Assembly: GCA_963662155.1 (NCBI GenBank)
Contig: OY759268.1
Location: 1,985,501-2,049,500, forward strand
Source of the DNA: Lamellibrachia columna
Taxonomy: Eukaryota > Annelida > Polychaeta > Sabellida > Siboglinidae
Length of the DNA stretch: 64,000 nucleotides
Reading direction: 5' to 3'
Numbering within the stretch: the stretch's first letter is position 1; each line of letters starts with the position of its first letter. The notes beneath the pieces were generated by a model that did not search any database, had not been told where the DNA came from, and saw only the letters and a list, made by a program, of their open reading frames with translations. The position numbers were made by a program, and so were the translations under genes. Shown piece by piece: positions 1-12,500 of this stretch.

Positions 1-522
1 TAAAATGCCACTTGCTCCAACAAGTGGCTAATTTTAAAACTACAAAATCGCTTGCCTAAATTATTTGGCATATCTAGCTCGTCTGGTTTTTTCAAATGTC
101 AAGCCCTGATATTATATTGTTAGTTCATTAGCCATTTGTATATTTAGGTAATTCTTTGTTTATATTTTGAAGCCACTTATCTAGAATCTGATCCACCTAA
201 TTTTTTCTATGTAAACCCTAATTTCTGTGTAAAAAATGCACATTATCATTTTTCCAAAGCTCGACTGTGTAGATTTGACTTGCTTCAAGCGCCATCTTTC
301 CTCTTTCATGTTGTTATTATGTCACCTACAAAACTGTTAACACTGACTCAGATTTGACTTGCTTCAAGCGCCATCTTTCCCCTTTTGTGTTGTTATTACA
401 TCGCCTACAAGACTGTTAACACTGACTCAGATTTGACTTGTTTCAATCACCACCTTTCTCCTTTCGTGTTGTTATTATATCACCTGACTCAACTTCAAAG
501 ATGCAATGGTTGTGTTTTTCAG
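1..522. repeat. Intronic start of window with 79-bp repeat
   Basis: A 79-bp unit beginning gatttgacttgc occurs at 272, 351 and 430, about 2.8 copies ending near 490. Bases 9-30 form a short hairpin (gccacttg/caagtggc). No upstream TM9SF2 exon was found. Confidence 0.8.
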
Positions 523-590
523 ACGGACATTCAAGTTTACGTCAATCGCCTCAACTCTATTGAGTCTGTCATACCGTACGAATACAGAAG
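523..590 (+). CDS. TM9SF2: TM9SF2 exon 1 of window (lumenal domain)
   Basis: It encodes 22 codons plus two bases, starting in phase 0 after a tttttcag acceptor. It reads [10 protein letters not shown] and includes the family motif S-V-I-P-Y-E-Y. The donor is gtcagt, and an 18-bp repeat begins in the first intron bases. Confidence 0.93.
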
Positions 591-3500
591 GTCAGTAACA
601 CACTTCAGTAAGATCAGTCACTTCAGCAAAATCAGTCACTTCAGAAACAACATTCACTTCAGTAACAACACTTACTTCAGTAACATCACACACTTCGGTA
701 ACAACACACTTCAGTAACATCACACACTTCAGTTACATCACACACTGCAGTAACAACACATACAATGTGCTATGTAACTAACAAAGAAAACAGTGTGTAG
801 GTGACATACTGTCATACAGACACACAGCTGGTGGACTCGGTGGCTGAGCACAGCCTTATCAAACCCACTTATCATACAATGTGCTATGTAACTAACAAAG
901 AAAGCAGTGTGTAGTTGACTTACTGTCATACAGACACACAGCTGGTGGACTTGGTGGCTGAGCACAGCCTTATCAAACCCACTTATCCCGCTGTCTTGTG
1001 ACAGAACATTTTACGTCCTCGTTTGTTTCCAGCTTTGACCTTTGCCAGGAATCTACAACCAAAGCCGTTGGTGAGAACCTGGGTCAACTAGTGTTTGGCG
1101 AGCGCATCCAACCATCACCCTACAAGGTCAGTGACAACACTCTGTATATTTCCTGTCACACTAGTTATGTCTAGTATGATTTGGTGTTGCATCATCACTA
1201 TATGCTACAGACAACTTATTTTGGCTGTAACATTTTATGAATGTAATTTAGTTGACAATGATTTGTGACTGTCCTGGACAAGTGTTAGCAATGTAATTTA
1301 GTGGACAAAGCTAACACTTGTCCAGGACAGTCACAAATCGTGTTGGGCAGTTAATCAGACTATTACTCATCGCAGAGCCATCAGCACTTGCTATGGTTTT
1401 CACATGAATGCAAATTAAGTATTTCAAATATCACATACCATATAGATGTGCCCGAGTACGAAGGCTTGGGTGCATGTCTATGTTAGTTTCTCATGACTTA
1501 AGTGGCGCAATCTGTCGGGGGTGAGCAAACACAAAAACACCGTACATGTCACGTACTTGCAATGCACATCAGGCAAACCAAACAATGCTCGATTCTCTGA
1601 GCGGCGTTAAATAAACAATTGCGCCAGTGAGAGGACATCATTGGATATTGCAGGATGTCCTCTGTCTGTGCTGAATCGATACTGAAAATTCAAACTCCCA
1701 TGCTTTGCTAACCGCCAGTAGTGATAGCAACGCAGAGCCACCTTGCGACTAAAAGCATACACTCTATGAATTATTTCTAAAGACTTCTGAAAACCAATGT
1801 TTTTGAGCGTGGTTTCACTTCTCAAAAAGGGGGTGCGTGTCTGTTAGATAGTGCGCTTGTATTTGGAACTATACGGTATGACTACAATTTGTGCTACATC
1901 GCCACTGTATCGGTCAATACAAACGGCAAGAACATTTTAGCAATTGTACCAATTTTATACATACTAACTGTACATGTGTACATGTGTACACGTGTACACA
2001 TGTACATGTGTACACGTGTACATGTGGCAGTAGACACTCGGTTGTTCTTGTGTGTTTCAGATCAACTTTGGGGAGTCAAAGACTTGTGAGCCGCTGTGTC
2101 AGAAGAAATACGTGGATGAAACGCAGAAAACAGATGTGGCAAAACAGTCGAAAAAGAAACTAAGCTTCCTCCGACGTGGAATTGCCCGCAATTACCAGCA
2201 TCACTGGTAGGTGGCGCTCCCTTGGTGCATCGTTCGACAGATGTTGGCTTCTTGTGTAGCAGCCAAAAGTTGTGTTGTCAGGTCCGTGATCTGTCTGGGT
2301 TCGGTCTAAACACCTGTCACACATTTCAAGAACGTATCAGACATACAGACCCACTGTCTAGGTTCACGAATATTTTCATCTTTTTAAGCTTGTGTAGTTC
2401 TGAGGAAAATGCCAAGTATGAATGAGGACACTGAGCTTGTATTTTAGTCATTTATTTATTATGATTTTTATCTAAATTTTATACACCATTTATTATCACA
2501 TGTATGTATATATAATCTGTTTATCTATGTTGATACAGTCGCGCCCCATTATTACGCGAATTCGGATATAACACGGTCGGTCGTGGACCCCGATTTTCTA
2601 CCGCCAGGGGAAAATGCCAAATGGGCCTGCTTAAACCTACTTAGAATGGCTTTGATAATTCTCAAGAAACATTAGGCGAACAATGTCTAAGAACAAGTAT
2701 CAACGTGTAGTTTGTTTTGCACTGCCGCCAACATCAATTGCTGTCACTGGCTTCGTTTCGATGGTTTGTAAATGGCAGTCGAGATTCACAAATACACCTC
2801 GTGTAAGAATCAGATAAACAGTTTTAAATGCACTTAGTGTGCAATACCAACATAATACTTGGGTGAAAAGGCATGCTTCCATTAATCGTTTTCACAACGC
2901 GAAATCGACGTGCCAAATTCCTAACTCAAGGCTCTAAAGGTGCACGAAAATACAAATTCGTCATCCGCATATGAAACGATGAATCAACGTTAAATGGTGC
3001 ATAATAAATTTATGCTTCGGTCGAGATCGGTTGAAAGACGTAGTGAAACAATTCTACCTGTTGTCGTTTTCTATGTTTATCAGCTTACATACTACATCAG
3101 TACATGTATCAAATCATATACATTTTTGGCTGCTCAGGTCCAGGTTTTTATTTTCGATTCGTAGGCCTATTGGTCCAAGACATCATCATCGTAGTAGATC
3201 TATTCCATAACGGTATACGTACATGTGTTTTATTCAGATTCAACAGGGTGTGACATTTAAAAATAATACACGTTGATGCTAGTACACTCGTTTAATAAGT
3301 TCCATAAACTGCATATTGGCATATAAGACAATGCTGCAAGCACCCAGGGCTTCGACAGCGTTCTTGGACTTGGTGCAGCGGGCGGCAATCGTTGTTGTGT
3401 AGTAGCTCCCTGGTGGCAGATATGGGACCACCGCGTTATAACGAGGCTCAACTGTATATATTTTAATAATATGTAATTGTGACTATGATTGAATATATGT

Positions 3501-6500
3501 TTTTATAATGACTGTACGTACTGGTCCTGAATATATGTTTTTATAATGACTGTACGTACTGGTCCTGAATATATGTTTTTATAATGACTGTACGTACTGG
3601 TCCTGAATATATGTTTTTATAATGACTGACAACGCCTGAAGAGTGAAGGTAATGTTATAGTCCTGTTTACTAGCAGCTATGACAACGACTGAAGAGTGGA
3701 GGTAATGTTATAGTCCTGTTTACTAGCAGCTATGACAACGACTGAAGAGTGGAGGTAATGTTAGTCCTGTTTACTAGCAGCTATGACAACGCCTGAAGAG
3801 TGGAGGTAATGTTATAGTCCTGTTTACTAGCAGCTATGACAATGCCTGATGAGTGGAGGTAATGTTAGTCCTGTTTACTAGCAGCTATGACAACGTCTGA
3901 AGAGTGGAGGTAATGTTAGTCCTGTTTACTAGCAGCTATGACAACGACTAAAGAATGGAGGTAACGTGAAAAGTTAGTGAAGGGAGTGAAATGTAGGGAG
4001 ACCTGTAGGTGGAGATCTGTGGGGTCCGGCAGGCAGGCAGGTCCGCAGCATTATTTCACCCATGGAGAACCGTAAAGTTAACCCCACAATTAGTCCCAAA
4101 ATCTGTGGAAAAAATATTAGCTCAACAGAGAGCTCTTTGGTTCTTAGTGAAATAATCCCCTTCCCATGCTAACTTTTTAAATACCTTCAAAACAAATACA
4201 AAATGAGGGTTACCAACAGTTTTTGTAACCAAGTCTGCCACATACAACTTGCTGTTATATTGTTATCATTGACAACTTGCCTGTCACCTGGTGCTTGTTG
4301 TAGAATCGTTGACAACATGCCTGTCACCTGGTGCTTGTTGTTGTAGAATCATTGACAACATGCCTGTCACTTGATGCTTGTTGTAGAATCATTGACAACA
4401 TGCCTGTCACCTGGTGCTTGTTGTTGTAGAATCGTTGACAACATGCCTGTCACCTGGTGCTTGTTGTAGGATCATTGACAACATGCCTGTCACCTGGTGC
4501 TTGTTGTAGGATCATTGACAACATGCCTGTCACCTGGTGCTTGTTGTAGGATCATTGACAACATGTCTGTCACCTGGTGCTTGTAGGATCATTGACAACA
4601 TGTCTGTCACCTGGTGCTTGTAGGATCATTGACAACATGCCTGTCACCTGGTGCTTGTTGTAGGATCGTTGACAACATGCCTGTCACCTGGTGCTATGAA
4701 GTCCAGGGCGGCAGCAAGAGCAAGTTCTGCACTCCTGGCTTCCCTCTCGGATGCTACGTGACAGATAAAGGAATACGCAAGGATGCGTGTAACATCCACG
4801 TAAGTCCTCATTGCTACTTCTCACTGACTGTCATAAAGAATACTATCTACTGGCTCAGTCTCTATAGCATGTGAGGTCCACTGACTGTCGTAAAGAATAC
4901 TATCTACTGGCTCAGTCTCTATAGCATGTGAGGTCCACTGACTGTCATAAAGAATACTATCTACTGGCTCAGTCTCTATAGCATGTGAGGTCCACTGACT
5001 GTCATAAAGAATACTATCTACTGGCTCAGTCTCTATAGCATGTGAGGTCCACTGACTGTCGTAGAGAATACTATCTACTGGCCCAGTCTCTATAGCATGT
5101 GAGGTCCACTGACTGTCGTAGAGAATACTATCTACTGGCCCAGTCTCTATAGCATGTGAGGTCCACTGACTGTCGTAAAGAATACTATCTACTGGCCCAG
5201 TCTCTATAGCATGTGAGGTCCACTGACTGTCGTAAAGAATACTATCTACTGGCCCAGTCTCTATAGCATGTGAGGTCCACTGACTGTCGTAAAGAATACT
5301 ATCTACTGGCCCAGTCTCTATAGCATGTGAGGTCCACTGACTGTCGTAAAGAATACTATCTACTGGCCCAGTCTCTATAGCATGTGAGGTCCACTGACTG
5401 TCGTAAAGAATACTATCTACTGGCCCAGTCTCTATAGCATGTGAGGTCCACTGACTGTCGTAAAGAATACTATCTACTGGCCCAGTCTCTATAGCATGTG
5501 AGGTCCACTGACTGTCGTAAAGAATACTATCTACTGGCCCAGTCTCTATAGCATGTGAGGTCCACTGACTGTCGTAAAGAATACTATCTACTGGCCCAGT
5601 CTCTATAGCATGTGAGGTCCACTGACTGTCGTAAAGAATACTATCTACTGGCCCAGTCTCTATAGCATGTGAGGTCCACTGACTGTCGTAAAGAATACTA
5701 TCTACTGGCCCAGTCTCTATAGCATGTGAGGTCCACTGACTGTCGTAAAGAATACTATCTACTGGCCCAGTCTCTATAGCATGTGAGGTCCACTGACTGT
5801 CGTAAAGAATACTATCTACTGGCCCAGTCTCTATAGCATGTGAGGTCCACTGACTGTCGTAAAGAATACTATCTACTGGCCCAGTCTCTATAGCATGTGA
5901 GGTCCACTGACTGTCGTAAAGAATACTATCTACTGGCCCAGTCTCTATAGCATGTGAGGTCCACTGACTGTCGTAAAGAATACTATCTACTGGCCCAGTC
6001 TCTATAGCATGTGAGGTCCACTGACTGTCGTAAAGAATACTATCTACTGGCCCAGTCTCTATAGCATGTGAGGTCCACTGACTGTCGTAAAGAATACTAT
6101 CTACTGGCCCAGTCTCTATAGCATGTGAGGTCCACTGACTGTCGTAAAGAATACTATCTACTGGCCCAGTCTCTATAGCATGTGAGGTCCACTGACTGTC
6201 GTAAAGAATACTATCTACTGGCCCAGTCTCTATAGCATGTGAGGTCCACTGACTGTCGTAAAGAATACTATCTACTGGCCCAGTCTCTATAGCATGTGAG
6301 GTCCACTGACTGTCGTAAAGAATACTATCTACTGGCCCAGTCTCTATAGCATGTGAGGTCCACTGACTGTCGTAAAGAATACTATCTACTGGCCCAGTCT
6401 CTATAGCATGTGAGGTCCACTGACTGTCGTAAAGAATACTATCTACTGGCCCAGTCTCTATAGCATGTGAGGTCCACTGACTGTCGTAAAGAATACTATC

Positions 6501-9500
6501 TACTGGCCCAGTCTCTATAGCATGTGAGGTCCACTGACTGTCGTAAAGAATACTATCTACTGGCCCAGTCTCTATAGCATGTGAGGTCCACTGACTGTCG
6601 TAAAGAATACTATCTACTGGCCCAGTCTCTATAGCATGTGAGGTCCACTGACTGTCGTAAAGAATACTATCTACTGGATACTATCTACTGGCCCAGTCTC
6701 TATAGCATGTGAGGTCCACTGACTGTCACAGAGAATACTATCTACTGGCCCAGTCTCTATAGCATGTGAGGTCCACTGACTGTCACAGAGAATACTATCT
6801 ACTGGCCCAGTCTCTATAGCATGTGAGGTCCACTGACTGTCACAGAGAATACTATCTACTGGCCCAGTCTCTATAGCATGTGAGGTCCACTGACTGTCAC
6901 AGAGAATACTATCTACTGGCCCAGTCTCTATAGCATGTGAGGTCCACTGACTGTCACAGAGAATACTATCTACTGGCCCAGTCTCTATAGCATGTGAGGT
7001 CCACTGACTGTCACAGAGAATACTATCTACTGGCCCAGTCTCTATAGCATGTGAGGTCCACTGACTGTCACAGAGAATACTATCTACTGGCCCAGTCTCT
7101 ATAGCATGTGAGGTCCACTGACTGTCACAGAGAATACTATCTACTGGCCCAGTCTCTATAGCATGTGAGGTCCACTGACTGTCACAGAGAATACTATCTA
7201 CTGGCCCAGTCTCTATAGCATGTGAGGTCCACTGACTGTCACAGAGAATACTATCTACTGGCCCAGTCTCTATAGCATGTGAGGTCCACTGACTGTCACA
7301 GAGAATACTATCTACTGGCCCAGTCTCTATAGCATGTGAGGTCCACTGACTGTCACAGAGAATACTATCTACTGGCCCAGTCTCTATAGCATGTGAGGTC
7401 CACTGACTGTCACAGAGAATACTATCTACTGGCCCAGTCTCTATAGCATGTGAGGTCCACTGACTGTCACAGAGAATACTATCTACTGGCCCAGTCTCTA
7501 TAGCATGTGAGGTGCACTGACTGTCACAGAGAATACTATCTACTGGCCCAGTCTCTATAGCATGTGAGGTCCACTGACTGTCACAGAGAATACTATCTAC
7601 TGGCCCAGTCTCTATAGCATGTGAGGTCCACTGACTGTCACAGAGAATACTATCTACTGGCCCAGTCTCTATAGCATGTGAGGTCCACTGACTGTCACAG
7701 AGAATACTATCTACTGGCCCAGTCTCTATAGCATGTGAGGTCCACTGACTGTCACAGAGAATACTATCTACTGGCCCAGTCTCTATAGCATGTGAGGTCC
7801 ACTGACTGTCACAGAGAATACTATCTACTGGCCCAGTCTCTATAGCATGTGAGGTCCACTGACTGTCACAGAGAATACTATCTACTGGCCCAGTCTCTAT
7901 AGCATGTGAGGTCCACTGACTGTCACAGAGAATACTATCTACTGGCCCAGTCTCTATAGCATGTGAGGTCCATTGGGTTGGAAAGTACAAACAGTACTAT
8001 TAATATTACCATTTCAGTACGACAGGCCGGTATACCGGCATTGGCTATGTTCACCATTTAAATCGCTTTTACTCATAATTATCCACCAAGTGGAGCCACT
8101 TGTTATATATGGTTGTCATGGTGAATGAATTAGCAATTCGGTAGCGGCAATCGTTTATTATCGCTCAATATAATTTTACGGAGATTTTTGCGTTTTTAAT
8201 GATGGATTATCGAAATCTGCTATGGCCGCAATGGCAGACGGCATTACGTCAACTGACGATTTACCGCCGTTTGTTTTGGATGGATTTTTTTATAGTTTTA
8301 GCGACAAATCTTTGTCGGATGTTGACGATTGAAACAACGATGATGTTGGCGAACTTAGTGACCGAGCCTGATGCAGAACGGATACTGACAGCGGGAGTAT
8401 TTTCGATGGCTACTCGGACGTCTGTGATAAAGAATGTGACGGTGTAAACGCCGAGGATGAGCTGCGCACTGTACTATCAATGCTGGATGATGCGTAGTTT
8501 CATTTTTGTTAGAAGAAAAAGGTGTCTGTGAATCCGTCAACATGCAAAGTTTAGTTGGAATCGGTCCAGTAGCGATGAATGTGTTAGCACATATACAAAT
8601 GAAGACTTCTGTCATATATGTTTAAAATACAGATAAATAACTTGTTTTTCACTTTCTCATACTCCGCAAAATGTACTTTATGTTGTATTTTATATCATAG
8701 TACACTCCTGTAGCATGATCAACATGAGTAGTTTTCATTAAATATATACATTGGCGTACAACTGCGTTCAGCAACTGCAAAAATTTTGAAATCTTGGATA
8801 TCTGGATACCATGACGATGAAATGTAAAATGATATGGCTCTCATTTTACTCGCTGATTATCGTACTTTCAGAATATATATAATATTCCCATTCATAAAAT
8901 GCATTTTTGTTGCTGAAATCTTTACTTGAAGTGATGCAGTCGATTTTCTTGCATATTCACTGGGAATGCAGTATTCAGTGGTCACAGCAGATCAAGGCTG
9001 TAGTGCTGAAATGGTTATGTTACTTGTGCTGTCTTGTGGAAAGAAAACTTAAAAACAAAGTCACGCGCACTCAATTTGACAGTGTAGAGCTATCCTTTTC
9101 TCTACATTTGCTGCAGGAAGAGTTCAACCAACCTGACACATACTATGTGTTCAACCACGTTGACATCACCATATACTACCACAGCAAAGACTCCAATGCC
9201 GAGTGGGGCAAGAATCTGCCAGATGGCGCCGGTCGACTCGTCTCGGCGAAACTGGAGCCTCGGAGGTAAGTCAACTATTGTAGTGGGCAATTGTGGTCGT
9301 CAGAAACGGGGGCCAGTTCCCCTTCAACCATTCGTACAAGCAATTTACCTGTATTGACTTAAACGTTTTCACTCCCGGGGACAGCATAGTCCATTAACAA
9401 CTCCTTTCTACTGGACACTGGTCAAGACTTGCACTTCCAGCTCTTTCCATCTACATTCTGCTTTTCCATCTCTGCTTCCACTTCCCGGCACCAGGTGTTT

Positions 9501-12500
9501 CTTGGCCTTTTCTTTTTGTCCTGAGGGTTCCCTAGAATGGTCATTACTGCTAGTTGTTTCTGGCCAACACACCCCTAGAATGGTCATCACTGTTAGTTGT
9601 TTCTGGCCAACACACCCCTAGAATGGTCATCACTGCTAGTTGTTTCTGGCCAACACACCCCTAGAATGGTCATCACTGCTAGTTGTTTCTGGCCAACACA
9701 CCCCTAGAATGGTCATCACTGTTAGTTGTTTCTGGCCAACACACCCCTAGAATAGTCATCACTGCTAGTTGTTTCTGGCCAACACGTCCCTAGAATGGTC
9801 ATCACTGCTAGTTGTTTCTGGCCAACACACCCCTAGAATGGTCATTACTGCTAGTTGTTTCTGGCCAACACACCCCTAGAATGGTCATCACTGCTAGTTG
9901 TTTCTGGCCAACACATCCCTAGAATGGTCATCACTGCTAGTTGTTTCTGGCCAACACACCCCTAGAATGGTCATCACTGCTAGTTGTTTCTGGCCAACAC
10001 ACCCCTAGAATGGTCATCACTGCTAGTTGTTTCTGGCCAACACGTCCCTAGAATGGTCATCACTGCTAGTTGTTTCTGGCCAACACATCCCTAGATTTTT
10101 TCTTCGATGCTTATTTAAAAAAAGTTTGTATCTTCTGTAGCATGGATTTTGTAGTGTTCTCATCCATTCATTAGCACAAGTTGCCTGTATACAAAGCCTT
10201 AGACACTGCCTGCTTCACTCTGAGGTATTGTTCTGTTGTTACTACATGTTTATAAAATGTATTTGTATGTATGGTTGGAAATATGTTTGTACAGCCTGCC
10301 TCAAATACACCCCATTGACCTTAATGTCTGCATTCATGGTCTGATCCATCACTCTGTCTCTTGTTTCATGGTCCAGTGATCGATTACTAGGGGATTGTGT
10401 CAGAAAGTCGGTGGATGTACTGAGAGCTTCCCACCAGTTAAAATATCTTCTTCCATTTACAGCTCATAGCTCTGTGTTAGTTGCATGTTATGTCACTAGG
10501 CTATTGTAGAGCAGGGCGCATTCACACCATACATTACATACTGCATACATGTGGGGTAGGTTATAGATAGAGACTCCGACGGGGTTTTTCCATTTCACTG
10601 CGTGAGATCTTTTACTTCCCTTGGCATAGACACCAGGTAGATGAGATCTTTTACTTCCCTTGGCATAGACACCAGGTAGATGAGATCTTTTACTTCCCTT
10701 GGCATAGACACCAAGTAGATGAGATCTTTTACTTCCCTTGGCATAGACACCAGGTAGATGAGATCTTTTACTTCCCTTGGCATAGACACCAGGTAGATGA
10801 GATCTTTTACTTCCCTTGGCATAGACACCAGGTAGATGAGATCTTTTACTTCCCTTGGCATAGACACCAGGTAGATGAGATCTTTTACTTCCCTTGGCAT
10901 AGACACCAAGTAGATGGGTCCAACAGCTTTAGTTTCTCTTCCGCAATTGCATAATTTTCGAAACAGCAGCATGTGGATTCAAAACCCGGTCCTCTTGGTT
11001 GTTATTATTTTCAAAAACCATTCCTTCTGACTTGATCCCTCAGTGGATCTTAACTGACATGTGACTAGATGAGTAATAAACATGTATCAAATCTTATGAA
11101 TAACATATACATACATAACATATCCCGACAACATACATATAATGTATGTTGTCGGGATATGTTACAGTCGGTTGAACCGGATGTTGCTGCAATATACCTT
11201 CAGTTTGACCCACTAGAAAATGTCACTATTATATGTTTATGTTTTATTAAATCATGTTCTCGTGTAAAGTAGTTTACAGAATTGACTGAGCCGCATTGTG
11301 GACACTCCTGACTCCGTGACTCCTGCTGGTCCAGGTTACACATTTACCCCCTGTGTTAGAGATTTTACTTCCCCTGGATTAGACACCAGGTAGAAGGCAC
11401 ACAGACACCAGGTAGAAGGCACACAGACACCAGGTAGGAGGTACACAGACACCAGGTAGAAGGTACACAGACACCAGGTAGAAGGCACACAGACACCAGG
11501 TAGAAGGGACACAGACACCAGGTAGAAGGTACACAGACACCAGGTAGAAGGTACACAGACACCAGGTAGAAGGGACACAGATACCAGGTAGAAGGTACAC
11601 AGACACCAGGTAGAAGGTACGCAGACACCAGGTAGAAGGTACGCAGACACCAGGTAGAAGGTACACAGACACCAGGTAGAAGGGATACAGACACCAGGCA
11701 GAAGGGATACGGACACCAGGTAGAAGGGATACAGACACCAGGCAGAAGGGACACAGACACCAGGTAGAAGGGATACAGACACCAGGCAGAAGGGACAGAG
11801 ACACCAGGTAGAAGGGATACAGACACCAGGTAGAAGGGATACAGACACCAGGCAGAAGGGATACGGACACCAGGTAGAAGGGATACAGACACCAGGCAGA
11901 AGGGACACAGACACCAGGTAGAAGGGATACAGACACCAGGCAGAAGGGACAGAGACACCAGGCAGAAGGGACACAGACACCAGGTAGAAGGGATACGGAC
12001 ACCAGGTAGAAGGGATACGGACACCAGGCAGAAGGTACGCAGACACCAGGCAGAAGGGACACAGACACCAGGTAGAAGGGATACAGACACCAGGCAGAAG
12101 GGACAGAGACACCAGGTAGAAGGGATACAGACACCAGGCAGAAGGGATACGGACACCAGGTAGAAGGGATACGGACACCAGGCAGAAGGGACAGAGACAC
12201 CAGGTAGAAGGTACACAGACACCAGGCAGAAGGGACACAGACACCAGGTAGAAGGGATACGGACACCAGGCAGAAGGGACAGAGACACCAGGTAGAAGGT
12301 ACACAGACACCAGGCAGAAGGGACACAGACACCAGGTAGAAGGGATACGGACACCAGGCAGAAGGTACGCAGACACCAGGCAGAAGGGACACAGACACCA
12401 GGTAGAAGGGATACAGACACCAGGCAGAAGGGACAGAGACACCAGGTAGAAGGTACACAGACACCAGGTAGAAGGTACGCAGACACCAGGCAGAAGGGAT

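Noticed and set aside
6671..7990. 439-codon minus-strand ORF
   Set aside because: It is the 57-bp repeat read in a stop-free frame, with no non-repeat coding sequence or splice context.
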